Below are positions 17,831 to 25,872 of a stretch of 64,000 nucleotides of DNA, piece by piece. A model generated the notes under the pieces. It was given only the letters and a program-made list of their open reading frames with translations, searched no databases and had not been told where the DNA came from. Position 1 is the stretch's first letter; each line of letters begins with the position of its first letter. The stretch is taken from positions 2,723,001 through 2,787,000 of the forward strand of contig NZ_CP136856.1 in the NCBI RefSeq assembly GCF_033807535.1, written 5' to 3'. This stretch comes from Oceanisphaera sp. IT1-181. Its GTDB lineage: Bacteria > Pseudomonadota > Gammaproteobacteria > Enterobacterales > Aeromonadaceae. Both the position numbers and the translations under genes were made by a program.

Positions 17831-18479
17831 TATGTGTCCCTCCGCCCTTACGTGACGCCATTTCCAGTAGGCTGGGCGCACTCAAGAGTACGCTTACTAC
17901 TTAACTCGAATAACGATGCCGTTAGCATCCTGCTAGGGCATGGCGCATTAGCGTCCACCTGCATATTATCCACTTATTATTAGTCGTGCTTTTTGTGAAC
18001 CGTATCTTGGGTGCGTAACCTTAATCTCCACGGCACGCTACACATGACAAAGAGTTTCTCATTATAGGTCGCACCTATTGCAAAAAGATAGAGTCGCGCG
18101 AGTTGCCACCCAAAGCTCAGAGGGTTACAGCCATTTCGCTCACTTTCCTCGGCACTGTTGATGTATTTATACAAATTTCCGCTTACGAACACACCGCCTG
18201 CTAATGGTGAGCGCGATGAATGAAAAGATAACGCCGTAACCGGAGTGCCATATATATCTTCACAACAAAATATAGTTGTTATCTGAATAAACTGTCATAA
18301 AAATCGCCCGTAATAACCACTACCAGTCTCCGTACTCAGTACTTTCCCCTATCAGTAAAAGTGAACACCGCCTGCTATTGAGCTTGATAACCGAAGTGGC
18401 TCTTAAACATACTTGTTCATTTTCTGTTCGCGGGTTAGGATCTGCCTCCTTTTTTGCCGATCACCACCCCGAGGCTCTC
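17831..18479. other. Gene-poor interval between the diguanylate cyclase and ycaO
   Basis: About 650 bases without a recognisable gene. A minus-strand frame at 17980-18192 (70 codons, GTG start, no good ribosome binding site) resembles nothing I know and may be noise or a remnant. The 13-mer ACACCGCCTGCTA occurs at 18191-18203 and again at 18365-18377. The ycaO promoter should lie near 18240-18470. Confidence 0.4.
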
Positions 18480-20237
18480 ATGAAAACATTCATTCCTAGC
18501 AAAGATGCTGCGCTGGAAGACTCTATTAGCTACTTTCAGCAACAGCTCATCAACTTGGGGTTTGATATTGAAGAAGCCTCTTGGCTCAATCCGGTACCCA
18601 ATGTGTGGTCGGTGCATATTCGCGATAAAAGCTGTGGCTTATGCTTTACCAATGGTAAAGGCGCCAGCAAAAAAGCCGCTTTGGCTTCGGCACTGGGCGA
18701 GTACTTCGAGCGTTTAGCCACTAACTACTTTTTTGCCGACTTTTACTTAGGCAAAGACATCGCCGAAGGCGACTTCGTACATTACCCGAACGAAAAATGG
18801 TTTACCTTGCCCGCCGACAATAGCCTGCCAAACGGCATGTTAGATGACTACACCCGTGGCTATTATGACCCCGAGGGTGAAGTGACCGCTGATATGCTGA
18901 TCGACTTGCAGTCCGGCAATGAAGCTCGCGGTATTTGCGCCCTGCCCTTTGAGCGCCAAGGTGACTTAGAAACCGTGTATCTGCCGATGAATATCGTCGG
19001 TAACTTGTATGTGTCTAATGGCATGAGTGCCGGTAATACCCGAACCGAAGCCCGCACCCAAGGCTTATCGGAAGTCTTTGAGCGCAGTATTAAAAATCGC
19101 ATTATTAGCGATCGCATCAGCCTGCCCAGAATTCCTGCTGAAGTACTGGCTCGCTACCCGCACATTGAAGCGCCGATTGCGGCATTGGAAGCCGAAGGTT
19201 TTCCGATTCATGCCTTTGATGCCTCATTAGGCGGTGATTATCCGGTGATTTGCGTGGTGTTATTTAACCCAACTAACAGCACCTGCTTCGCTTCTTTCGG
19301 CGCTCACCCACGTTTTGAAGTGGCATTAGAGCGTACCGTGACCGAGCTGTTGCAAGGTCGCAGCTTAAAAGAGCTGGATGTGTTTGTGCCACCGTCTTTT
19401 GAAGACGACGAAGTGGCAGATCATCATAATCTGGAAACCCATTTTATTGACTCGTCAGGCTTGATCAGCTGGGACTTGTTTCAAGACCAAGCGGACTATG
19501 AATTTGCCGACTGGGATTTCAGTGGCAGCTCAGAGCAAGAGTTTACCCACTTATTGGCAATTTTTGACCGCATTAATCAGCCGGTCTATATCGCCGATTA
19601 TGAGCATTTAGGCGTGTATGCTTGCCGAATTTTGGCACCGGGTATGTCAGATATTTACCCGGCCGACGACTTAACCATGGCCAATAACAACATGGGCGCG
19701 CATTTACGCGCCACTTTGTTAAGCCTGCCAGGCTCAGACGCCGACGCAGAGCAATTGATGGGCTTATATGAGTTGTTAGAAGAAGAAGGCTTCGATGACT
19801 TTACCCGTATTCGTGAGCTGCTCGGTATTGCCTCTACAAAGGGCAGCGCTTGGCACACCTTAAGAATTGGTGAGCTAAAATGCATGCTGGCCTTGGCGGC
19901 AAACGAATTGGAGTTAGCACTCGAATACGCAGACTGGACCTTGAGCTTTAATGCCTCAGTATTTAGCGATGAGCGCCATCGTTACTATCGCTGTTTGAAG
20001 GCGGCATTAGAGCTGCACTTAAGCGAAGACCGAGACCCTGCTCAGTATGTCTCAGCCTTTAACAGTATGTTTACTGAAGAAACCGTGACTCAGGTGTGGG
20101 CACAAATTGCCGGCCAAGCGCGTTTTCACGGGCTAACCCTCGCCGATGAAAGCTTAGCGGATTTCCCTGCGCACCAAGGCTTGTTGGCGGTGTATGAGAA
20201 GTTACAGCAGGCAAAGCGTAAGCACGCTGCAAGCTAG
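18480..20237 (+). CDS. ycaO: YcaO-domain protein, RimO accessory factor for ribosomal protein S12 methylthiolation
   Basis: A 585-residue protein collinear with E. coli YcaO (586 residues). It has the ATP-dependent YcaO domain in the first two thirds (for example LNPVPNVWSVHIRDK, GKGASKKAALASALGEYFERL, NLYVSNGMSAGNTR, TELLQGR) and a C-terminal helical extension. In E. coli it assists RimO in beta-methylthiolation of S12. I place the start at the ATG at 18480 (MKTFIPSKDAALEDS), preceded by GAGG; an upstream in-frame start at 18378 adds 34 residues absent from the family. This lineage is not a peptide cyclodehydratase, and no precursor peptide is nearby. Confidence 0.95.
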   Translation: MKTFIPSKDAALEDSISYFQQQLINLGFDIEEASWLNPVPNVWSVHIRDKSCGLCFTNGKGASKKAALASALGEYFERLATNYFFADFYLGKDIAEGDFVHYPNEKWFTLPADNSLPNGMLDDYTRGYYDPEGEVTADMLIDLQSGNEARGICALPFERQGDLETVYLPMNIVGNLYVSNGMSAGNTRTEARTQGLSEVFERSIKNRIISDRISLPRIPAEVLARYPHIEAPIAALEAEGFPIHAFDASLGGDYPVICVVLFNPTNSTCFASFGAHPRFEVALERTVTELLQGRSLKELDVFVPPSFEDDEVADHHNLETHFIDSSGLISWDLFQDQADYEFADWDFSGSSEQEFTHLLAIFDRINQPVYIADYEHLGVYACRILAPGMSDIYPADDLTMANNNMGAHLRATLLSLPGSDADAEQLMGLYELLEEEGFDDFTRIRELLGIASTKGSAWHTLRIGELKCMLALAANELELALEYADWTLSFNASVFSDERHRYYRCLKAALELHLSEDRDPAQYVSAFNSMFTEETVTQVWAQIAGQARFHGLTLADESLADFPAHQGLLAVYEKLQQAKRKHAAS

Positions 20238-20252
20238 AAGTTTTCAGAATAC

Positions 20253-20280
20253 AAAAAACCGGCCTCGGCCGGTTTTTTTA
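20253..20280 (+). terminator. Intrinsic terminator after ycaO
   Basis: AAAACCGGCC, a two-base TC loop, then GGCCGGTTTT and further T residues. Confidence 0.88.
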
Positions 20281-20333
20281 TGTCTAACGCATGAGCTTAA
20301 ATCAGACGTTTATCTTTTAAGGTATTTCAGCCC

Positions 20334-21068
20334 TTAAGATTTTTTATCTTTTAAGATGTCTTTCAAACCCGCCACGTCCACGGCACCGGGGATCAAGGTG
20401 CCGTCCGGGAATACCAAGGCTGGGGTGCCGTTTAGGCCTAAGCTTCTGAACAAGCTCATGTTTTGATTAAGCTTATCCGATATTTTTTTATCGTCGGCAG
20501 CCGCCAATAAAGTCTTGCTGTCTAAGCCGGCTTTATCGGTAATGCTGGCCAAGGCAGCCGTGGACACTTTCTTTTGGCTCATCAGCGCTTGATGCAGCTC
20601 AGCATACTGGCGAGGTGCTTCCATGGCCGTGGCTAAGGCTAAGCGCGCGGCTTGTACTGAGTCAGGACCTAAAATCCCTAAGTCTTTAACGATGATTTTT
20701 AGCTCAGGCTCGTCTTTGATCAGCGTCAGCAGCGTTTGATTCATACGATGGCAATAAGGGCAGTTATAGTCGGTGAAATACACCACAGCTAGCTTGCCGT
20801 TAGGGTTACCTAAAATACCATCGGTTTTACTGGAAAACAGCTGCTTGGACTGCTGTTTTAGCTGTTTAGAAAATTCAGCTTGGCTCGCCAGCTGATCTTT
20901 TTCTTCGAGCTTAATAATGGCTTCGCGCAAAATTTCTGGCTGCTCAAGCAAGGTTTCACGCACCAGCTTTTGAAACTCAGCTTTGCTCATCTCCGCCTGA
21001 GCGGGGGCTGCAGATAATAGGCCTAGGGCTAAAATAGGCGCCAAGGCAGGTAAGAACTTAACGGTCAT
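20334..21068 (-). CDS. DsbA-family periplasmic thiol oxidoreductase (Com1/ScsC-like)
   Basis: A 244-residue secreted protein with a signal peptide (LLSAAPAQA-EMS), a helical N-terminal segment of about 60 residues (possibly for oligomerisation, as in ScsC), and a DsbA-like thioredoxin domain with active site CPYC in FTDYNCPYCHRMNQ and cis-proline GTPALVFPDG. Likely role: disulfide formation or isomerisation in periplasmic proteins. No redox partner such as DsbB or DsbD is adjacent, so the direction of electron flow is open. Confidence 0.88.
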   Translation of the reverse strand: MTVKFLPALAPILALGLLSAAPAQAEMSKAEFQKLVRETLLEQPEILREAIIKLEEKDQLASQAEFSKQLKQQSKQLFSSKTDGILGNPNGKLAVVYFTDYNCPYCHRMNQTLLTLIKDEPELKIIVKDLGILGPDSVQAARLALATAMEAPRQYAELHQALMSQKKVSTAALASITDKAGLDSKTLLAAADDKKISDKLNQNMSLFRSLGLNGTPALVFPDGTLIPGAVDVAGLKDILKDKKS

Positions 21069-21135
21069 CAGCGTCTCACATAAAAAGGATGAAAAGGCAG
21101 CCTATCAGACATACAGGTAGCGCTGGAAGCTTATA

Positions 21136-21759
21136 TTACTTATTAATAATATAATCGCGATCCCGATAGGTGCACACCCATTCGGGCTTAAACAGCACCA
21201 GCACGGTAATGGCCATGCCGTTGAGTAAGGCTTCTGGGAACAATAATAAAGGCAGCACGCTCAGGTAGTTATCAACCACTACTTGCCAGCTATATTGGTC
21301 ACTCCACACCATAAATCCCGAAAACAGCAAGGTTTTAAGGGTAATGGTCAAGGCTGCATTAAAGAAGCCGGCCACAAAGATGTAGACAAACAAATGGCGG
21401 TACAAGTAGCTGTAAGTTAACAAAAATAATAGATAGCTAGCACTGAGCGGTATTACCACACCCAACAACAGATTGGGCCCGAGCATAGACCAAGATTCAA
21501 ATCCAAAAGCGGTGACAAGCAACAGACTTAAGCTGCTCATCATCAACCCCATGCGCCAACCTAGCAGCAGCGCCAGCGTCGTTAACCCCAAGAAATGCAC
21601 TTCTAAGCCCGGCTTTACGCCCGCTTGCAGCATCCATAATGGCACTAGGGCAATGGCGGCTCCAAAACACAAATGATGCCGGGTTTTATCACCCAGCCAA
21701 GTTCGCCAATCAAAACTCCAAGCCGCGCCTAGCAGCACTAGAATGCCTATTATTACCAC
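21136..21759 (-). CDS. CbiM-like membrane protein (COG3235-type, ECF permease-like)
   Basis: A 207-residue protein with about six hydrophobic segments. The stretches VHFLGLTTLALLLGWRMG and LPLLLFPEALLNGMAITVLV recall the CbiM/NikM family of energy-coupling factor substrate components for cobalt or nickel; the stand-alone form with no ATPase partner fits the predicted membrane proteins of COG3235. The start is GTG at 21759 with GGAGGAG eight bases upstream. The substrate is not established. Confidence 0.7.
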   Translation of the reverse strand: MVIIGILVLLGAAWSFDWRTWLGDKTRHHLCFGAAIALVPLWMLQAGVKPGLEVHFLGLTTLALLLGWRMGLMMSSLSLLLVTAFGFESWSMLGPNLLLGVVIPLSASYLLFLLTYSYLYRHLFVYIFVAGFFNAALTITLKTLLFSGFMVWSDQYSWQVVVDNYLSVLPLLLFPEALLNGMAITVLVLFKPEWVCTYRDRDYIINK

Positions 21760-21788
21760 GCCTCACTCCTCCGCTTGCTCTTAAATCT

Positions 21789-21796
21789 TACCCTTA
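21789..21796 (+). repeat. Left 8-bp target site duplication of MITE copy 1
   Basis: TACCCTTA abuts the left end of the element and is repeated exactly at 22102-22109 after its right end. Confidence 0.85.
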
Positions 21797-22101
21797 CCTG
21801 ATTACCCACAAAGCTCAGCCATGTTTCAGTGAACTCAGAACCAATAAATTTAATAGGTTACAGAGAGGTGCCGCCTCTTCGGTAAAGAATATGAGGCTCA
21901 GTTTGGTATTTTGACCTTGTAGGGGCCCGTCTCTTCGGCGAAGAGGACTTCGGCCCGGTTTGGTGTTTTGGTTTAAATCTAAACCTCAGTAACAGCCAGC
22001 AGAGCTGGCCTGCCTAAGTCCTCTTTATTAAAGAGACGGGGCAGCTACAAAGAACAAACCGAAACAGGGTGCATTATGGCTGAGATTCATACGTAATCAG
22101 G
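21797..22101 (+). mobile_element. MITE copy 1 (305 bp, non-autonomous, with REPIN-like core)
   Basis: Its left end CCTGATTAC-N8-CTCAGCCAT matches the reverse complement of its right end, a 26-bp terminal inverted repeat identical at about 21 positions. It is bounded by the 8-bp duplication TACCCTTA. No transposase frame exists inside. The core from GTAG at 21919 to CTAC at 22048 is a long inverted repeat whose arms carry CGTCTCTT and GAAGAGGACTT, and it encloses GCCAGC-AGA-GCTGGC. Related copies are at 31788-32077 and 51491-51763. Confidence 0.88.
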
Positions 22102-22381
22102 TACCCTTAAACCCTATCTTTCGACCATAAGTAGCCAAGCCTATTCTTAAACCCCTGCAGTTTGAGTCACAAATAATACCTCAGCGTTGTGCAAAACGGT
22201 ATCGCCAGCCTAGGCTAACGGGATCCATGATCCTCGCTTTAAGCATAAGAGAAGCTCGCCGCACACTAAAGTAATAAGTCGCCCATTTTTTTTCATTTGC
22301 CTATACAATGCAAACTATTGATTAGACTCAAGTGCAGACAAGAACCCCGTCTCCTTAATAAACACACGTGCAGGTACATGG

Positions 22382-23902
22382 ATGATGCTGCCTAATACAC
22401 CCCGCCGACTATCATTGGACCCTTATTCTTTGCTGGCCAGTTTGCTGTTGCTGCTTACGCTGCTATTAGCGAGCTGGTTTGTGAGCCGCCATTGGCTGGG
22501 TTTGCGCATTGAGCAACAGTTACAAGAGCTGACTGTGCAAAGCCATGACGTCATTAATGCCGCCAACAAAGAGCTCGTACAAGGCAGCGCGCACATTACC
22601 TCCATTACTCACACCTTGGCGGGCATGTCTAGCATGCAGCGCTTTCTGCTCACTCCCAGGGGTAGACCCAACTTACAAACTGATTTGGATGAGTTTCACC
22701 AGCGCTTTCAACTAATCGGCGTCTGGCTACTGGATAAGAAAGGCAAAACCCTGCTGCAAAGTGCCGGCTCTACTCCCCTAAATCAACAGCAAAGCACACA
22801 AGTGACACAAGTCAGGGCTTCGCCACACTTGGTGTTTGATCTAGAGCTCCAACAAGCTAAAAACTATTATGCCCACTCTATAACCCCTAATGGCAACCTG
22901 ACCCTATTGGTGGGCAATACCATTGCTGCTATCAGCCATAACGCCAATCGCATTAACTTATTAGTAAGTGGCTCCAGCAACCTTATCTTGCTCTCGGATG
23001 ATAGCCGATGGTTGGGGTATAAGATTCCGGAGGGGGGCATAGATCCAGAGATGACGGGCGATAGCCTCGCCCTCCCCTTGCACACCAATCTCGTGCAGCC
23101 GGAAATTTTACTGCTTGGTGACGACCAAGCTCCGGTGCTGTTTGTTAGCCAAACGAGTACTAAAAAGGGGGTGCAGATTCACGTATTAGCCGATGCCAGC
23201 CAAATTTATTATCAGGCCAGTGTGAAAAATAAGCTCGCCGCCGTGATGGCGTTTACCATTACCGGTTCGGTGTGGGGAGGATTATTAAGCTGGCTAACGT
23301 TTAGGCGCGGTCGCCAACATCAGCAACTGATGGACTCAGCCCATCAAGAGCTACTGCGCTTAAACAGCCAACTTACTCACCTAGCCACCACAGATCCGCT
23401 CACCCAGAGCCCTAACCGGCGCGCCGCCGATACCCGATTACGCCACGAGTTAGCGAAGCTGCAGCGTTATCAACACCCCTTTTGTGTGGTGATGCTAGAC
23501 ATAGATTTTTTTAAACTCATTAATGACGAACATGGCCATGATGTGGGTGACCAAGTCTTGTGTCATTTTGCCGTAACGGGCCGTGAAACCATACGGACCA
23601 CGGATGTTTTGGCGCGGATCGGCGGAGAAGAGTTTTTACTGATCTTGCCTGAGACAAACCAAGAGCAAGGGCTGTTGCTGGCTCAGCGACTGCTGGATAC
23701 CATGGCTGCTAGCCCTTTATATCTCAAGGATAAAACCATCAAGTTTACCTTTAGCGGTGGCTTGGCTGAGGCGCAAAGTACCGACGATATCCACCAGCTA
23801 TTGCTGCGGGCAGATGACTCACTTTATGTAGCCAAAAGTCAAGGTCGGTGTCGTATTATTGGCGATCAGCCGGTAGAGGAAAAACAAGCGTTACTGGGCT
23901 AG
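22382..23902 (+). CDS. Membrane-anchored diguanylate cyclase with periplasmic sensor
   Basis: A 506-residue protein: a transmembrane segment near residues 15-35, a periplasmic region of about 230 residues of no recognised class, a second transmembrane segment near 282-305, then a GGDEF domain with IGGEEF. The inhibitory I-site is intact (RTTD, five residues before GGEEF), unlike the cyclase at 16.8 kb. One unusual feature is DPLTQSPNRRAADTRL, where most members read TGLxNR. Two ATGs are adjacent at 22382 and 22385. An FNR-like sequence with one mismatch (TTGATTAGACTCAA, 22318-22331) lies upstream; its significance is unclear. Confidence 0.9.
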   Translation: MMLPNTPRRLSLDPYSLLASLLLLLTLLLASWFVSRHWLGLRIEQQLQELTVQSHDVINAANKELVQGSAHITSITHTLAGMSSMQRFLLTPRGRPNLQTDLDEFHQRFQLIGVWLLDKKGKTLLQSAGSTPLNQQQSTQVTQVRASPHLVFDLELQQAKNYYAHSITPNGNLTLLVGNTIAAISHNANRINLLVSGSSNLILLSDDSRWLGYKIPEGGIDPEMTGDSLALPLHTNLVQPEILLLGDDQAPVLFVSQTSTKKGVQIHVLADASQIYYQASVKNKLAAVMAFTITGSVWGGLLSWLTFRRGRQHQQLMDSAHQELLRLNSQLTHLATTDPLTQSPNRRAADTRLRHELAKLQRYQHPFCVVMLDIDFFKLINDEHGHDVGDQVLCHFAVTGRETIRTTDVLARIGGEEFLLILPETNQEQGLLLAQRLLDTMAASPLYLKDKTIKFTFSGGLAEAQSTDDIHQLLLRADDSLYVAKSQGRCRIIGDQPVEEKQALLG

Positions 23903-23979
23903 ATCTAAAAGATGCAGGGATGAATGCAGGTTTAACTTAATGGGATTGAGTCGCTTAGGGCGAGATGGATGCGAGATAA

Positions 23980-24023
23980 ATGTGCCTATCATCAGCAAGT
24001 CACCTTGCTGATGATAGGCACAT
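23980..24023. repeat. Perfect 20-bp inverted repeat with 4-base loop
   Basis: The left arm 23980-23999 (ATGTGCCTATCATCAGCAAG) is the exact reverse complement of 24004-24023, with loop TCAC. It lies between convergent genes, so it may act as a transcript-end structure, but neither strand carries a T run. Confidence 0.75.
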
Positions 24024-24103
24024 AACGTCTTTAGTGAGTAGCAACGGAGCTGATTAATTTAAGCTCATTCAGCCGTGCCAGTCATGTTAGCAAGGCATGC
24101 TAA

Positions 24104-24799
24104 TTATTTTACTAGGGTATAGCTGAGCTTACTCAAGGTCACGGTAACCGAAAGCTGGCGGTTTTCATCGTGACTGATTTGCACCAGTTGATAATCCAGT
24201 TTTGGCGCCACCCAAAAGCGGGTTTTGCGCTTACTGTTACCGCGATCGCGCTCTACGATCAAACTTTCGTAGGGGCCAATGCCGGTGTTAACTATTTCTT
24301 TGCCTACCACCTTAAAGGTGGTCATTTTAATTTCGCCGTCGCGCGCCACCGGATAAGTAAGCGTGGTTTTACCGGCCATTAAGTCGCAGCGCGCCTCAAA
24401 GAAAAAACTGACCGGATCGAAGGCTCCCTCTTTGATGGGGACTAACTTATCGCCATCTTTATTCTGAAACAGCACCATCTTAGTCTTTTGATCAAATACC
24501 AAACGGTCTTCATTGCGCGTGCCTAAGTACTTGGTCTTGTAGCTAAAGGTTTGCGGGATAGCGTTACAGTTTTTCCAGGTAAAACTGGCTTTTTGATCTA
24601 CATCTAACAACCAGTGGGCCAGTGAAAAGTGCACGTTATAACGGTCGTTATTGCGATCTATTTTTAAGGTATTCACGCCACGAGTCTTATCGCCGTTGAG
24701 TATCACGCTGTATTCGGCGCTTAAATGATCAATATCTTGTGCGAAGGCAGAGCTACTGGCGAACACTGCAGCCAGTAACCATAAAAGGTGTTTGGTCAT
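24104..24799 (-). CDS. DUF3108 family secreted protein
   Basis: A 231-residue protein with a signal peptide (LLAAVFASSSAFA-QD) and a DUF3108-like beta-rich domain. Members are predicted periplasmic or outer-membrane-associated proteins of unknown function. I chose the second ATG, at 24799, because AAGGAA directly abuts the first at 24805 and leaves normal spacing only for the second. It converges on the diguanylate cyclase. Confidence 0.8.
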   Translation of the reverse strand: MTKHLLWLLAAVFASSSAFAQDIDHLSAEYSVILNGDKTRGVNTLKIDRNNDRYNVHFSLAHWLLDVDQKASFTWKNCNAIPQTFSYKTKYLGTRNEDRLVFDQKTKMVLFQNKDGDKLVPIKEGAFDPVSFFFEARCDLMAGKTTLTYPVARDGEIKMTTFKVVGKEIVNTGIGPYESLIVERDRGNSKRKTRFWVAPKLDYQLVQISHDENRQLSVTVTLSKLSYTLVK

Positions 24800-25227
24800 G
24801 GTCATTTCCTTATCAGTGATGCCTGTCTAGGCAACAGCCGGTAAATTGAAGGTGCAAATGAGTTGAAGGTCGAAAGTTCTTAATAAGATTAGCTTATTGA
24901 ATTTACTCTTCTTTATACCTTAATTTTTTGCGCTCAGCATTTTCTAGCTTAAGCACTTCTGCATAGAACAAGCTTTGTACCCACCATACACCAACTCAGC
25001 CCCCCAAAGAAAACACCATCATGATCACCACCAAATCGATGCGTCTATTGCTGCCCATTGGGCAATTTGCAGCGTACTGCGCTTGCGGCTGCAAATGTCC
25101 TAGCATTCCCTGACTGGATCACGAAAATCGTGCCCGCGGGTTCTCAGTTTGAGTGTAAGATCCTATGATAACGCCACATTATGCTTATTTTGCTCAACCG
25201 TAGACCGAGCCAAGGACGTAACTACTC
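24800..25227. other. Interval upstream of crbR containing the small cysteine-rich frame
   Basis: The 428 bases hold the promoters of the DUF3108 gene and crbR, the short frame at 25021-25113 and a small hairpin CACGA-AAA-TCGTG just after it (25118-25130). No other feature was seen. Confidence 0.5.
25021..25113 (+). CDS. Possible 30-residue cysteine-rich small peptide or leader
   Basis: An ATG-to-TGA frame of 30 codons encodes a peptide with a basic-hydrophobic N-terminus (MITTKSMRLLLPIGQF) and the tail YCACGCKCPSIP, in which four cysteines alternate within seven residues. It lies 114 bases before crbR on the same strand. The ribosome binding site is poor (CAAAGAAAAC). It could be a metal- or redox-responsive peptide, a cysteine-codon leader, or a chance frame. 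I know of no family to assign it to. Confidence 0.3.
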   Translation: MITTKSMRLLLPIGQFAAYCACGCKCPSIP

Positions 25228-25857
25228 ATGGATACAGGCTATCGCATTATCATTGCCGATGATCACCCCTTGTTTCGTAATGCGCTGCACTTAGCGGTCA
25301 GCCAAGCCGTCCCCGATGTCCAATTACAAGAAGTGGACTGCATCGAACAGTTAATGCAGCTATTAGCAGAGCAAGGTGAGGTAGATTTATTATTGCTGGA
25401 CTTGAAGATGCCGGGCGCCAGCGGCTTTTCTGCATTGGCAACCTTACGCCACCTTTATCCGGATCTACCGGTGGTCATGGTCTCGGCCACGGAAGAACCC
25501 GCCGTGGTCCAGCAAGCCATGCACTTTGGCGCCATGGGCTTTATTCCTAAATCGACGCCGCTGCCCGATTTGGTGGCCGCCCTGCACGCTATTTTAGCGG
25601 GGGATACCTGGTTTCCTGCCGGCGTGAGCCTGTCGGCCGCGCCCGCCGATAATATTGCCGAGCGTTTAGCCAGTCTCACGCCCCAGCAATTTAAGGTGCT
25701 CACCATGTTGTCTGAGGGCAAGTTAAATAAGCAAATTGCCTTCGAGCTCAGCGTCTCCGAAGCCACCGTTAAAGCCCACGTCACCGCCATTTTTCGCAAA
25801 CTCAATGTCCAAAATCGTACCCAAGCGGTGATAGCACTGTCGCAAACCGGTGAATAG
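25228..25857 (+). CDS. crbR: LuxR-family response regulator CrbR-like (acetate switch)
   Basis: A 209-residue NarL-type regulator: receiver domain at residues 1-120 with phospho-acceptor Asp in LLLLDLKMPG and a Lys in FIPKST, then a LuxR-type helix-turn-helix (LTPQQFKVLTMLSEGKLNKQIAFELSVSEATVKAHV). It is convergent with, and 15 bases from, a sensor kinase that has a sodium-solute-symporter input domain. That pairing is characteristic of CrbS/CrbR (MxtR/ErdR), which activates acetyl-CoA synthetase for acetate use in Vibrio and Pseudomonas. The target acs gene is not in the window. Confidence 0.85.
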   Translation: MDTGYRIIIADDHPLFRNALHLAVSQAVPDVQLQEVDCIEQLMQLLAEQGEVDLLLLDLKMPGASGFSALATLRHLYPDLPVVMVSATEEPAVVQQAMHFGAMGFIPKSTPLPDLVAALHAILAGDTWFPAGVSLSAAPADNIAERLASLTPQQFKVLTMLSEGKLNKQIAFELSVSEATVKAHVTAIFRKLNVQNRTQAVIALSQTGE

Positions 25858-25872
25858 TGTAGCGTAAATGTC

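Noticed and set aside
18378..18479. Thirty-four-residue N-terminal extension of YcaO
   Set aside because: The frame is open, but the family starts at the ATG at 18480, which has a GAGG site; the extension shows no conserved sequence.
18480..20237. YcaO as a thiazole/oxazole-modified peptide (bacteriocin) biosynthesis gene
   Set aside because: The sequence is collinear with the E. coli RimO-accessory YcaO, and no precursor peptide, dehydrogenase or exporter gene is adjacent.
22102..22381. Cyclic di-GMP (GEMM) riboswitch before the diguanylate cyclase
   Set aside because: The expected GGGCAAACC and GACGCAAAGCC blocks are absent.
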